Assembly: GCA_021650895.1 (NCBI GenBank)
Contig: CP091278.1
Coordinates: 463,659 to 527,658 of the forward strand
DNA from: Candidatus Jettenia sp.
GTDB lineage: Bacteria; Planctomycetota; Brocadiia; Brocadiales; Brocadiaceae
Length of the DNA stretch: 64,000 bases
Reading direction: 5' to 3'
The notes under the pieces were generated by a model. The model worked only from the letters and a program-made list of their open reading frames with translations, was not told where the DNA came from and made no database searches. The first letter of the stretch is position 1; each line of letters starts with the position of its first letter. Below, in pieces: positions 1 to 9,429 of this stretch. The position numbers and the translations under genes are program-made.

Positions 1-965
1 GCCGCTCCATAGGCGGCAATCTTCTTTCCTTTTTGTCTCAACTCCCCTAACAGACCAAATAAGGAATTTTTTATTTCCATTACTCGGTCGGCAAAATGGA
101 TATAATACGACAGGCGATCAACTCCCCTTTTTTCCTCCTCTTTCAGGAATGAATAAAGCGATTCACGCGGAGATTCATTCGGTTCAATAAAGAGCCGCAA
201 TGATCCGCCATGGAGAGAAACATGTTGTATCTCATTCAGATAAAGAGCATGTCTTTTAAACACATTGTATAATGCCGTCACTGAAAAGTAGCAGAGATGC
301 TGATGATAAATCGTGTCGAATTCACAATGGTCTATCAAATCAACGACATAAGGCACTTCGATAACCGCTATACCAGTATCTGCCAGGAGAACCCTGATAC
401 CCTCCACAAAGCCATTCAGATCAGGCACATGAGCTAAGACGTTATTAGCGAGAAAGACGTCAGCCACTAACCCTTCCTCTTCCCGAAGCTGCCGGGCAAG
501 ATCCAGGTTAAAAAAAGTACACAGCGTTTGAATACCTGCTTCTTTTGCTGCTTCAGATGGTCCTTTTGCCGGGTCTATTCCAATAACGGGAATTCCCTTT
601 TCTGCAAAATTTTTCAGCATATAGCCATCATTACTTGCAGCTTCAACGACAAGGCTGTTCGGATTTAAATTTCTCGATTGAATGATCGCCAGAGCGCTTT
701 CTCGAAAGTGTTGAAGCAGCGATCTCGATACAGAGGAAAAATAAGGATAATCTTTACAAAAAAGGATCTCTGGAGATATCGACTTTGTAATCTGCACGAG
801 CGTACAATTCGGGCAAAAGACCAGGTCAAGAGAAGCGGTAAGCTCCTCTTGCTCCAGTTGTTCTTCGGTTAACAACGCATCTGCCATCGGTGTTTGACCG
901 AGAGATAAAATTGATTGAAGATCAATATGTCCACAAGATCGGCATGTTAATGCTAAGTCATTCAT
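1..965 (-). CDS. Sugar C-methyltransferase (zinc-ribbon, SAM-dependent), C-terminus cut by window edge
   Basis: The reading frame is open from an ATG at 965 to base 1, so only the N-terminal ~320 residues are present. The N-terminus has CRSCG followed about 40 residues later by CPNC, the zinc-ribbon pair of the NovU/EvaC/TylC3-type C-methyltransferases. It continues with the SAM-binding stretch VVEAASNDGYMLKNF and then ANNVLAHVPDL and YHQHLCYFS, which are typical of this family. These enzymes place a methyl group from SAM on C-3 or C-5 of a nucleotide-linked 4-keto-deoxysugar. The ATG overlaps the stop of the upstream epimerase (ATGA), so the two are translationally coupled. It is a paralogue of the gene at 12662-13906. 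The exact sugar cannot be told from sequence. Confidence 0.88.
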   Translation of the reverse strand, partial: MNDLALTCRSCGHIDLQSILSLGQTPMADALLTEEQLEQEELTASLDLVFCPNCTLVQITKSISPEILFCKDYPYFSSVSRSLLQHFRESALAIIQSRNLNPNSLVVEAASNDGYMLKNFAEKGIPVIGIDPAKGPSEAAKEAGIQTLCTFFNLDLARQLREEEGLVADVFLANNVLAHVPDLNGFVEGIRVLLADTGIAVIEVPYVVDLIDHCEFDTIYHQHLCYFSVTALYNVFKRHALYLNEIQHVSLHGGSLRLFIEPNESPRESLYSFLKEEEKRGVDRLSYYIHFADRVMEIKNSLFGLLGELRQKGKKIAAYGA

Positions 966-2047
966 AGTGCGTAATTAATCTCCATTTCTGTTTTCGTTTC
1001 TGTCTTCATTTCTGCTCGTTTGGCATTTCTCCAGCGCAGGGTTTCATCTAACCGGCCGTTGCCTAACAATTTTTTAATGTGAGCAATGCGTTTATATCTT
1101 GGCCCCTCAAAATCTTCCAGGGTTAATCCTATTCTTTTATAAGCGGTATAGAGTTGTTCTGCGCCTAGACGGGCATTCCATTTCGGTTTAAATGCAGGCA
1201 GCGTTTGCATCAGTTTACTGAAATCAACCCGATAGCACCGTTTATCTGGTCCTGCATCTTCGGCAAAATCAATGTGACATCCCGGCACGATATCTTCGAC
1301 GATCTTAGCCAAGTCACGAATCTGATAATTCTCTTCTGTAATACCAACGTTGAACGCCTGATTATGCACAGTATCCCGTGGCGCATTGAGTATCGCTATG
1401 AATGCGCGTGATATGTCTTCTATATGGACAATAGGACGCCAGGGAGTACCATCACTTTTTATATGGACACGGCCGGTAGTAAAAGCCCATGCGACCAAGT
1501 TGTTAAGCACAAGGTCAAAACGCAGGCGGGGTGATAACCCGTAGGCTGTTGCATTGCGGAGAAACGTCGGACTAAAATTTGTATCGGCCAACTTTGCCAC
1601 TTCTTGTTCAACCAGTACTTTTGAAAAACCATAGGGGGTAACGGGATTAAAATCTGCATCCTCTTTCACCATTTTTTCACCTGCAACACCATAGGTACTG
1701 CACGATGATGAGAAGAGAAATCGGGTAATTCCTGCTTCTTTTGCTAATTTGGCTATATGCACCGAAGCGAGATGATTAATCTCGTATGTTAACGTCGGAT
1801 TTAAATCCCCCAGCGGATCATTAGAAAGACCGGCAAGATGAAATACAGCATCAAACCCTTCAAGATCAGATAGCTCAACATCCCGTATATCTTTTTTTAT
1901 TTCCGGTATCTCGTGAATTCCATCTCCAAACGTGCATTCCTCATAGAGATCACTATCCAATCCCACTACTTCATGACCTTCTGCTTGTAACATAGGCACC
2001 ATGATAACGCCTATATAACCCTTATGCCCTGTGACTAATATGCGCAT
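962..2047 (-). CDS. NAD-dependent nucleotide-sugar epimerase/dehydratase (extended SDR)
   Basis: The frame is open back to 2116, but the ATG at 2047 is preferred. It is preceded by GGGAGGAATAGT, a strong Shine-Dalgarno site, and the protein then begins MRILVTGHKGYIG with the Rossmann GxxGxxG motif at the extreme N-terminus, as the family requires. The active-site pattern is present: SSSCSTYG, then YGFSK with the YxxxK tyrosine-lysine pair. The protein is about 361 residues. It probably epimerises or dehydrates the CDP-sugar made from the product of the cytidylyltransferase that lies 2 bp upstream. The next gene is a C-methyltransferase starting inside the stop codon, so these three form one operon. 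Substrate is unknown. Confidence 0.9.
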   Translation of the reverse strand: MRILVTGHKGYIGVIMVPMLQAEGHEVVGLDSDLYEECTFGDGIHEIPEIKKDIRDVELSDLEGFDAVFHLAGLSNDPLGDLNPTLTYEINHLASVHIAKLAKEAGITRFLFSSSCSTYGVAGEKMVKEDADFNPVTPYGFSKVLVEQEVAKLADTNFSPTFLRNATAYGLSPRLRFDLVLNNLVAWAFTTGRVHIKSDGTPWRPIVHIEDISRAFIAILNAPRDTVHNQAFNVGITEENYQIRDLAKIVEDIVPGCHIDFAEDAGPDKRCYRVDFSKLMQTLPAFKPKWNARLGAEQLYTAYKRIGLTLEDFEGPRYKRIAHIKKLLGNGRLDETLRWRNAKRAEMKTETKTEMEINYAL

Positions 2048-2048
2048 A

Positions 2049-2822
2049 CTATTCCTCCCAAATTTTCCATGGTGCATTACCACCCTGCCAGAGACTTTCC
2101 AATAATCTCTTGTCACGCAGGGTATCCATACATTGCCAGAAAGATGTATGGCGGTATGCTATCAATTGACCATCTTTTGCCAGTGTCTCCATCGGTTTTC
2201 TCTCCCACTGGCTATCATCGCCATCGATATAATTAAATATTTCCGGTTCGAGAACGAAAAACGCTCCGTTAATCCAACCCTCGCTCGTTTGGGGCTTTTC
2301 AGAAAACTCAACTACCTTGTCATCCTGTAGGGAAAGGTGCCCAAAACGTGCGGCAGGTCGAACGGCAGTTAATGTAGCATATTTACCATGAGAACGATGG
2401 AATTGTAATAATTCACGTAAATTTACATCAGAGACACCATCCCCCCATGTCAGCATAAATGTCTCATTTTCTAAGTACGGAGCAAGGCGCTTAATGCGTC
2501 CGCCGGTAAGTGTCGTAACCCCGGTATCCACTAAATCGACTATCCATTCTGTTTTAACATTATTATGGATTCTTACATTGCCATCTTTTAAATTGACGGT
2601 CAAATTGCTGTTCAATGAACAATAATCCACAATATACTTTTTAATTACCTCGCCCTTATATCCAAGGGCAATCACAAAATGGTTGAATCCATACCATGAA
2701 TAGTGCATCATAATATGCCAGAGAATTGGACGGCCACCGATCTCTACCATCGGCTTTGGCTTTATTTCTGTTTCTTCAACAAGACGGGTACCTACCCCTC
2801 CTGCAAGGATTGCTACTTTCAT
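2049..2822 (-). CDS. rfbF: Glucose-1-phosphate cytidylyltransferase
   Basis: This 257-residue protein has the nucleotidyltransferase start MKVAILAGGVGTRLVEET with IKPKPMVEIGGRPILWHIM, which is diagnostic of RfbF rather than of the thymidylyl- or uridylyl-transferases. The length is normal for RfbF. The start is supported by GGAAAGGAGGAAT just before the ATG. The reaction is CTP + glucose-1-phosphate to CDP-glucose, the entry step of CDP-3,6-dideoxyhexose and related branched-sugar pathways. The epimerase and C-methyltransferase genes follow with almost no gap. The usual partner, CDP-glucose 4,6-dehydratase (RfbG), is not seen and may lie left of the window. Confidence 0.95.
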   Translation of the reverse strand: MKVAILAGGVGTRLVEETEIKPKPMVEIGGRPILWHIMMHYSWYGFNHFVIALGYKGEVIKKYIVDYCSLNSNLTVNLKDGNVRIHNNVKTEWIVDLVDTGVTTLTGGRIKRLAPYLENETFMLTWGDGVSDVNLRELLQFHRSHGKYATLTAVRPAARFGHLSLQDDKVVEFSEKPQTSEGWINGAFFVLEPEIFNYIDGDDSQWERKPMETLAKDGQLIAYRHTSFWQCMDTLRDKRLLESLWQGGNAPWKIWEE

Positions 2823-2888
2823 ATTCCTCCTTTCCTAACAAATATTGGGAAATCCATATACGTTATGAAACAGGTAAAAATTTTAATT

Positions 2889-2940
2889 CCGTAGGGCAAC
2901 CCTTCAGGGTTGCCTGGCAAGGCTAAAGCCTCGCCCTACA
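2889..2940. repeat. GTAGGGCAA palindromic repeat (family R1), short form
   Basis: The unit begins CCGTAGGGCAACCCTTCAGG and ends GCCTCGCCCTACA. It contains two hairpins, AACCCTTCAGGGTT and AAGGCTAAAGCCT, and the ends are inverted GTAGGGC/GCCCTAC. The same design recurs at about ten other intergenic places in the window. The 200-bp gap 2823-3022 contains nothing else. Confidence 0.9.
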
Positions 2941-3022
2941 TCGACTCCGTTTTTTCACGAATCGCTGCCAAAGGCAGCTTAATTTAATGCATTTGAGAAT
3001 AAACTTTTCAGAAGATCGAATA

Positions 3023-3922
3023 TTAAAAAATCCTGTATCGGTAGAGAAGTTGTTTTGTTGCTACCATCAATTCACTTGTATAGAGCTTATACCAATGAAG
3101 TGTTTTTATCGTAAGAAATCCGAATAAAAATATTTTTTCCCGCATCCTTATCTGCGCCCGCTTAACAGAGAGAAAATTTTCAAACCTGCGTCTGCACCAT
3201 GGAAGAACAATCTTGCCTTTCATTTTAGGATCGAAGAATTCCAGTTGCCGGTCAGTACTTTTGTCGTAACTCGAGGCGCCTGGGTGCGATCTTCTAAAGA
3301 ATATCTTCTCCGGAACCTCAAAAAATTTTCCATACAGGCACAGTTCTGCCATTAAACAACTATCAGATGAAATATAATTCCCTATAAGAGGAGTTTTTTC
3401 CAAAATGCTGGATCTCATCAGTCCAAAAACCGCATTGCACATTCTGATTGAATGAATAAGCTTAATAAAACGTTCCCTTGGCTTTTCATCCAGTAAATTC
3501 AGACCATCATGGTAATCTTTTACAATAGCCCCGTATTCATTGATAATTTTGGTCTTGGAATAGCAAACAACTACCTGAGGATGCCGATCTAATATATCAA
3601 CACATAAGTGAAGAAAATTTGGCGCACAGAGATCGTCGGCAGCAGCCCATTTAAAATATTTACCAACGGATAATTCAAAAACACGATTATAATTCCAGGC
3701 AGCGCCCAGGTTCTTCTCATTTCTGTAATAGCGTATACGATGATCCTTAGCCATGTAAGCCTGGCAAATTTGTTCTGTGCGATCAGTAGATGCATTATCA
3801 GATATTATTAATTCAAAATCCTGAAAGGTCTGAGCTAAAATGGAATCCAGCGTCTCTTCGAGAAATTTATCACCATTATACACTGGCATTCCAATACTTA
3901 CCTGAGGCGTATTCTTAATCAT
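3023..3922 (-). CDS. Family 2 glycosyltransferase
   Basis: This is a GT-A fold glycosyltransferase of about 299 residues that transfers a sugar from a nucleotide donor in polysaccharide assembly. The N-terminus has VSIGMPVYNGDKFLEETL, then the metal-binding region with SDNASTDRT and AADD (variant DxD at 'KWAAADDLCAPNF'). The frame is open up to 4045, but the ATG at 3922 is chosen. It puts the family's first beta strand ten residues from the start, and a conserved promoter-like element lies at 3976-3993, inside the longer reading. There are no membrane helices. It is probably controlled from the operator pair at 4091-4138. Confidence 0.88.
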   Translation of the reverse strand: MIKNTPQVSIGMPVYNGDKFLEETLDSILAQTFQDFELIISDNASTDRTEQICQAYMAKDHRIRYYRNEKNLGAAWNYNRVFELSVGKYFKWAAADDLCAPNFLHLCVDILDRHPQVVVCYSKTKIINEYGAIVKDYHDGLNLLDEKPRERFIKLIHSIRMCNAVFGLMRSSILEKTPLIGNYISSDSCLMAELCLYGKFFEVPEKIFFRRSHPGASSYDKSTDRQLEFFDPKMKGKIVLPWCRRRFENFLSVKRAQIRMREKIFLFGFLTIKTLHWYKLYTSELMVATKQLLYRYRIF

Positions 3923-3975
3923 AACATCTTTAAAAAGTATTCTACCTTTGGTCTGTATCATTGATATGAGATCAA

Positions 3976-3993
3976 TATCAAAAAATATACCAT
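3976..3993 (-). promoter_or_regulatory. Conserved promoter-like element P1
   Basis: The minus strand reads ATGGTATATTTTTTGATA. The identical 18-mer occurs at 14275-14292. Both lie about 100-140 bp downstream of a paired palindrome. The TGG-N10-TG layout resembles a sigma-54 -24/-12 promoter (TGGCAC-N5-TTGC), but the -12 C is replaced by A, so the sigma-54 reading is only a suggestion. Confidence 0.4.
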
Positions 3994-4090
3994 GAAAAGA
4001 AAAAAAATAGTTTAAAGCGTTTTGACAAGAAACAAAATACTGCACAGGGGGAAAAAATGAGATAGATTATCGAAGTATCAACAGTATAGA

Positions 4091-4138
4091 TGTGACATGT
4101 CACACGACTGTGCAGGCACATACCTGTGACATGTCGCA
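4091..4138. promoter_or_regulatory. Paired palindromic operators, copy A
   Basis: TGTGACATGTCACA at 4091-4104 is a perfect 14-bp palindrome. TGTGACATGTCGCA at 4125-4138 differs by one base. The repeat distance is 34 bp, close to three helical turns plus. Near-identical pairs occur at 14428-14475 and 19754-19800. Such tandem dyads upstream of a promoter fit the binding sites of an enhancer-binding or other dimeric regulator acting on the glycosyltransferase gene at 3023-3922. Confidence 0.75.
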
Positions 4139-4224
4139 GTACGTGATACAGGATATTTTATGAAAAAACATCATGTAAAAAAAATAGGGTTGGAAGCTGA
4201 TAGTTGAGGCGAACCCAAGCCAAT

Positions 4225-4640
4225 GCCCCATATGCATCAAGCTAAAATGTGGAAATGGTGGAGAATAACATAATCCCCCTTAGTCCCCCTTTAGAAACTT
4301 GTCCTTACCCACATCTTTAAATACCACAAAGAACACGAAGTACACGAAGAATAAGAGAGTTCCAAATCTCAATAAATTCTTTTTATGATCGATCCCTTCT
4401 TGAGGCGAAGCAACACACCCCTACCTCAATTGTAAAGACGCAAAATCTTGCGTCTCTCCATCTTTCGCAAAATCTTGCTTCTCTACGTCCTTCTTTCTTC
4501 GTGTACTTCGTGGTTTATCTTGCTTCTACCTTCGCTCCCTACCTAACTTGCGGGTAAGGATAAGTTTAGAAAAGGGGGAAATCCCTCTTTCCCTCTTTTT
4601 TAAAGGGGAGTTAGGGGGGATTAGAGGGAAAACATGGACA
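4225..4640. repeat. Composite MITE-like repeat region with nested 274-bp element
   Basis: The gap 4046-4936 has no gene. It contains a segment starting CATATGCATCAAGCTA. Inside it, at 4295-4568, is a 274-bp element with inverted ends (AAACTTGTCCTTACCC and GGGTAAGGATAAGTTT). The same element, nearly base for base, lies in the opposite orientation at 23355-23628. It includes a hairpin GACGCAAAATCTTGCGTC. It has no coding capacity, so it is a non-autonomous element. Confidence 0.85.
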
Positions 4641-4936
4641 CGCATTGCTCTTTTTCCAGGCATGAATATGAACTTTGCAGACAACCTCTTAGTATTTTTA
4701 CCATTCCCTTAATAAAGCCGATAGGAGTATAGACCATGAACAACTACGAAGAAACAATTTCGATGGAGTGAGAAATGATGAGAGAATCTGATACAACCAT
4801 TACGAATCAAATACGTTGTCTGCTACAAAAAAATCAGCATACTCTGTAACTTTTTTGTTTCATTTTATAAGGGATCTCTATCGCCTTCCGATCAGAAGAC
4901 GATTGAACTATCGATGGATTCACCAGGTATTCCAAC

Positions 4937-5875
4937 CTAGCTTTTCGTGAACTGGCAGGCTACTAATGCTTTTAATAATTTTGCAGAACTGATTGGAAAG
5001 CCAAGCTCCTGGAGGCCAGTTTTATAATAATCCCAAAATTCTTTTCTCTTTCCTCTCCGAAGAAAGATGTTTTTTATAAAGAACCTATAATATCTTTTTG
5101 TCCATTCCCTAAGGACTTTTTTATATTCTTGTTCGTCTAAATAAAGAGGACCATATTTTTTTAGTATAATGAGTTCTCCGAGAAAAAATGTGTTTAATTT
5201 CCTGGCAAATGTTGTTCCTGTTTTATTGTGCCTTCTCGTAAAGGAAAGGACTTGATATACAAAACCAAAATCGGAATTCCGGAGAACGTCGAAGCAGGCT
5301 TCTTTATCAGCATGAAAATTTCTTTCATTGTAAAAAGATTGATGACTTCTGATACGATCAGACCGTAATAAGAGAGTCGTTGGTGAACCGAAAATATATT
5401 TTCCACCAAGCATAACAGAGCGGCAGGCTTCACGGCCTGGTATAACCGTACTGGTATAGGGAAATCCATCACTGTTTACCTTAACGCCATCGAGGCGGTA
5501 AGATCCTACTATACCAACAGACGGATACTTTTCAGCTACTTCTACCATCTTTGTCAGACATTCCGGATACAACCAATCATCAGCATGCACTACCTTACAA
5601 TATCTGCTTTCCTGAGATACCAGGCGAAACGCACGGTTATGATTCTGAATGACAGGTAAAAAATAGTCATTCGTATGGATACTGATCCGTGTATCCTTTT
5701 TTGCATATGCTTTTGCAATTTCTCCGGTACGGTCGGTACTACAATTGTTTACAATACTATATTTCCAGTTCTGGTAAGTTTGTGCCAATACACTTTCTAT
5801 ACATTCTGCCAAATATCTTTCACCATTATATACAGGTGTCACGATACTGACTAAAGGCTGTGAAGTTAAATTCAT
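4937..5875 (-). CDS. Family 2 glycosyltransferase
   Basis: The 312-residue protein begins MNLTSQPLVSIVTPVYNGER and shows VNNCSTDRTGEIA and VHADDWLYPE, the nucleotide-sugar and DxD-type metal sites of GT2 enzymes. The start is supported by GGGGAG nine bases upstream. It is related to, but not a close copy of, the enzyme at 3023-3922. It is probably cytoplasmic or peripherally bound to the membrane, adding a sugar to a lipid-linked repeat unit. It lies 47 bp after the acyltransferase gene, most likely in one transcript. Donor and acceptor are unknown. Confidence 0.88.
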   Translation of the reverse strand: MNLTSQPLVSIVTPVYNGERYLAECIESVLAQTYQNWKYSIVNNCSTDRTGEIAKAYAKKDTRISIHTNDYFLPVIQNHNRAFRLVSQESRYCKVVHADDWLYPECLTKMVEVAEKYPSVGIVGSYRLDGVKVNSDGFPYTSTVIPGREACRSVMLGGKYIFGSPTTLLLRSDRIRSHQSFYNERNFHADKEACFDVLRNSDFGFVYQVLSFTRRHNKTGTTFARKLNTFFLGELIILKKYGPLYLDEQEYKKVLREWTKRYYRFFIKNIFLRRGKRKEFWDYYKTGLQELGFPISSAKLLKALVACQFTKS

Positions 5876-5922
5876 ACATTAACTCCCCAAGAGTGAGCAA
5901 AAACCTTTCCTCATGAAATTTC

Positions 5923-6645
5923 TCACTTGTTAAATACTGGTAATTTCAATAATTGAATATTCATATCGATACCATCTCTCATTTTAATAATCCGGGCAGG
6001 CACTCCAACAGCAATAGCATTATCCGGGATATCTTGATTGACTACTGCGCCTGCCCCAATAACAGCGCCATTCCCAATTCGTACACCATCCAACACGATT
6101 ACACCAAAACCCAGCCAGACATTATCCGCAATAACGATACCACCTTTCGTCTCTATAGGTTGTTTCATGATAAGCTCACCAAGGGTAAATCCATGATTAT
6201 AGGGATAAAAAGCACATTTTGGAGCTATCTGTACATTACATCCGATCTCTATCGTACCTTTGTATGCAGAAAACTGGCAATGAGGTTGAATATGGGTATT
6301 ATCGCCTATGATAAGACTACCGCCACCGCCAACTTCAATGATACTATCGTTATAAATACTAACGTTCTTACCAATAGTTACACCCCCCACACTTTTTTTA
6401 TTTTTATATATGATAACCCGGTCACCGATAAAAACGTTATTATCCAGTTTCAGGTTGTTACAATAGACTGACGCACTTGGTGAGATGTATCCTTTTTTAT
6501 TAAACTTAGCAAGATAGCGGCGGCCTTTATACGGAGGAGAAAACCAGGTGGCAAAAGCAGTGGCAATCCTTCCCATGGTGCCTAGTCCGGCGTAAAACAT
6601 CCAAAAACGAACCCAATACTGTTTAAAGAGTTTGAATAGTATCAT
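5923..6645 (-). CDS. Hexapeptide-repeat acyltransferase (LbH/CatB-like)
   Basis: From about residue 50 the 240-residue protein is built of left-handed beta-helix hexapeptides: VFIGDRVIIY, VTIGKNVSIY, LIIGDNTHIQ, IEIGCNVQIA. It then has VWLGFGVIVLDGVRIGNGAV and the family end motif VVNQDIPDNAIAVGVPARII. Such enzymes O- or N-acetylate sugars from acetyl-CoA. The hydrophobic N-terminus may associate with the membrane. The ATG is preceded by GAAGGGTG. The context, ahead of a GT2 gene, indicates modification of a surface glycan. Confidence 0.88.
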   Translation of the reverse strand: MILFKLFKQYWVRFWMFYAGLGTMGRIATAFATWFSPPYKGRRYLAKFNKKGYISPSASVYCNNLKLDNNVFIGDRVIIYKNKKSVGGVTIGKNVSIYNDSIIEVGGGGSLIIGDNTHIQPHCQFSAYKGTIEIGCNVQIAPKCAFYPYNHGFTLGELIMKQPIETKGGIVIADNVWLGFGVIVLDGVRIGNGAVIGAGAVVNQDIPDNAIAVGVPARIIKMRDGIDMNIQLLKLPVFNK

Positions 6646-6778
6646 AATGTTTCACCCTTCAACGAGGCCTTCGGCGACTTTTGAGTATCAGTAATTAGTG
6701 TTAGTGTTAGTTCGAAATTTCCAAATGTTAAAATAGTACACTGTCAACTTAATTTATCATAATAGACTCTCTCGTATG

Positions 6779-7125
6779 TGTCATTGCGAGGGTATTTTCC
6801 CGAAGCAATCTCTTTTGAAATATCCAGGGGATTGCTTCGGACACTACCCTCGCAATGACACAGCCCCATGCAGTTGAACCGATACAAATCGTATTATCAT
6901 GAATTATATTGGCAGTGTAATAGTCCTTTCGGCGAATTTTTTATAACACCGGCGTAGGGGCAGGTTTTAAACCTGCCCCTACAACAGAACATTGGAATTC
7001 CCTAAACGTTTAAACTAGGCCTTTGGCACCTTGTGTTTTTTATTAAACCGTAGGGCAAGGCTTCAGCCTTGCCTCCCCGCCTGAATATGCGCACGGCAAT
7101 AGCAACCCTGAAGGGTTGCCCTACA
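6779..7125. repeat. Intergenic repeat cluster (three families)
   Basis: The gap 6646-7152 holds no gene. At 6779-6861 is an inverted repeat whose arms read TGTCATTGCGAGGGTA and TACCCTCGCAATGACA, with inner arms around GAAGCAATC. It recurs at 9634-9716. At 6953-6984 is a short hairpin, GTAGGGGCAGG/CCTGCCCCTAC. At 7050-7124 is a full-length copy of the GTAGGGCAA family. Confidence 0.9.
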
Positions 7126-7152
7126 GACGACCTCTTCTTCTCTTAATCTCTC

Positions 7153-8672
7153 TTACCTGTAGAGATAAAGAACTGCATCACCCCAGAACGGGGCAGTAAA
7201 AGACCGTATGTCACCACCGGCCGTTTTCTGTTGTGGAATAGTCTTATCAGTTCTTGGATTGAACCATTCCACATGAAACATCTCAAAAGTTGATGAAAGA
7301 TCTACATCCACCGTACCGCCAGATGGCGCATAAATCAGGTATTCAGAGCCCGGATTAGCCAAACAGTATTTCGTAGAAGACAACTCATTATGGGGTATCA
7401 TAGCTGCCAGATTCATTCGGTTTGCATACCTCATAGTATACCCCATATTCCGGCGAATCGGATTATAAAATGGGTCTGGCTTTGAGCCTTTTGGATAATT
7501 GCGATCCTTCATATATTCAAGATACGGGTCCATAAAAAGAACGTTATGTCCCCTCGTAAAACTTTTCCATACCCAACTTCTCTGATCTCTGGCATGATCG
7601 TTTCTCAATATTGGTATGTGATCTGAATCGAGAATCGAAACATGATCTCCGTGAGCTACCGGCGGATCAACCTCGTAAGGGTCATTTTCTCGTCTGAATT
7701 TTGACGGTGATATCCAATCGGCTTTGCTCTCAAAAAGAACCTGATTCCCAAGTTTCCTGTGTGTAGTCATTCCTACCGGATGCTGCTTCCATTTTGTCTT
7801 CTCATAATTATGGATAAAATCGATCATATGATATTGCCAATCAACTGAATCCACATGATCTTCATTGGATATTTCATACAACACGTTATCAAGATCATTC
7901 ACCGTATCAATAACTCTCCGGACATATGCCTCCTGCAGGGCAGTAATTGCGGGAATCTTAAGGGTATGAGATTCCAGACCATACCCATCCCCATTGGGAT
8001 CTCCATTAATTCCATTCACATTGTTATCTTTATGAAAAGGATGCCCATCCCAGCGCCAGGGTGGCAGCGAAAACTGTATGGAATGCCCCTCGAATAACAT
8101 AATCGAGACGTAGATTCCACGATCTCTTGCGGCAATGACCCGCGAGCGTAACCGGTCAAAATATGTCTTGTTAAAGGTATCCAGATTAAATTTCGGCATA
8201 CCGTCTAACGCCATTTCCGGTCTTATCCGCAACCAGGGAAAGGAGCCGACCGTTTCCGTACTCCTTCACTTTTATACTTATGTCTCGCTAATTCCCAGGT
8301 CCAAAGCCGTATGAAATTATGATTATATTGTTGAAGGAAATCCAGGTAGGCCTCGTAGTCAAAAGGCTGTGGAGGATTCGTTGTTCCTATGTCTTTAAAA
8401 TTGTTCCACGTATGTGATCCTGTCAGATAAATCGCCTTCCCGCTTTCATCAGTAAAATAACGGGGATTAGAGGGATGTACCTTGAGGGAACCGTTGATCA
8501 GACGATTGGTTCCAGATACATACTTTTTTCTTGTCTTTTTTTTATTTTTCTCAGCCTTTACGGTTATTGGAGCATCATTACCACTGCCAGATGAGCATCC
8601 GGCATGATATACCCCCACCGTGATCATGAAAATAATAAAGATAACCAATTTGTATTTTACCGATGTCATCAT
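7153..8672 (-). pseudogene. DUF4038-type glycoside hydrolase lipoprotein, split by one frameshift
   Basis: Two consecutive frames make one protein. The upstream part (8223-8672) has a signal peptide ending in a lipobox (VYHAGCSSGSG), then HPSNPRYFTDESGKAIYLTG and HNFIRLWTWE, the start of the DUF4038/apiosidase-like TIM barrel. The frame stops at 8223, but the protein continues in the next frame without loss (WLRIRPEMALDGMPKFNL ... VLYEISNEDH ... LYLYR). The break is a one-base deletion in TTTCCC near 8240. The full product would be about 505 residues, anchored outside the cell and acting on a polysaccharide. It overlaps the preceding GMC remnant by ATGA. Either a true mutation or a sequencing error is possible. 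Confidence 0.82.
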
Positions 8673-9340
8673 AATACTCCTTGTTTAAATCCGGCTATAA
8701 TGCCCTCGGCTGTACGTGTGGCCAACGCCATAATAGTAAGTGCAGGATTGACTGCGGCACCTGTTACAAAGACGCTGCTATCTGCAATAAAAAGATTAGG
8801 GACATCGTGTGTACGGCACTAGGGGTCAACGACGGATGTATCGGGATTTTTGCTCATCCGGCAAGTACCCAGATAATGTGCCGAAGCGCCCATCTTGGGT
8901 TCCCACATCTCTCTGGCGCCTGATGCCTCAAAGACATCTTTAAAACTCCGAAATTGTCCAGCCACGCACAAGATTGTTACGTTTATTTGTCTCATAAAAA
9001 TCTTGTATTATTCCGCCTGCAGGGTTACCCCTCCATGTGTCTAAACGCTCAGAAAACAATCCATCACAAAAGAGGGCCAGGTGCTCGGTAAAATACTTGC
9101 CGACAAGGCCACTTGAATTGGCCAGACATTCCGGGAATAGTCCTGATTTACTGAGTAAGAGCAAACGGAGTGTCTCTACTGCGTTACCGGCCACAACAAT
9201 TGCAGATGCGCATATTTCCTGTTCATTACCTCCGGCATCGAAATAAATCACACTGTGTGCTTTACCGTCTGGCCTGACTGTGATTTCGCGTGCCATAGAT
9301 TGCGTTCGAATATCCACAAGCCCGGTAGCTTCAGCCTTTC
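8669..9340 (-). pseudogene. GMC-family oxidoreductase, C-terminal remnant
   Basis: The conceptual translation gives a C-terminal GMC (glucose-methanol-choline) flavoenzyme: VVAGNAVETLRLLLLSKSG, LANSSGLVGKYFTEH, HYLGTCRMSKNPDTSVVDP, then CRTHDVPNLFIADSSVFVTG and NPALTIMALATRTAEGI. The gene is dead on three counts. An extra T near 8940 shifts the frame after ISEF. A TAG sits after SVVDP. The N-terminal half with the FAD-binding fold is missing, replaced at 9341 by a palindromic repeat. The stop overlaps the ATG of the DUF4038 lipoprotein gene, so the two were once one operon. Confidence 0.85.
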
Positions 9341-9416
9341 TGTAGGGCAACCCTTTAGGGTTGCCATCCCCCGTGCGCATATTCAGGCGGGGAGCAAGGC
9401 TGAAGCCTTGCCCTAC
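9341..9416. repeat. GTAGGGCAA repeat interrupting the GMC remnant
   Basis: It runs from TGTAGGGCAACCCTTTAGGG to GCCTTGCCCTACA and sits exactly where similarity to GMC proteins ends. The open frame runs through it, so a predicted protein here would carry a repeat-coded, meaningless N-terminus. Confidence 0.9.
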
Positions 9417-9429
9417 AAAATCGGCACCG

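Noticed and set aside
678-872. Small plus-strand frame over the first methyltransferase
   Set aside because: It lies fully inside the minus-strand C-methyltransferase, whose frame has clear family motifs. The plus-strand peptide matches nothing.
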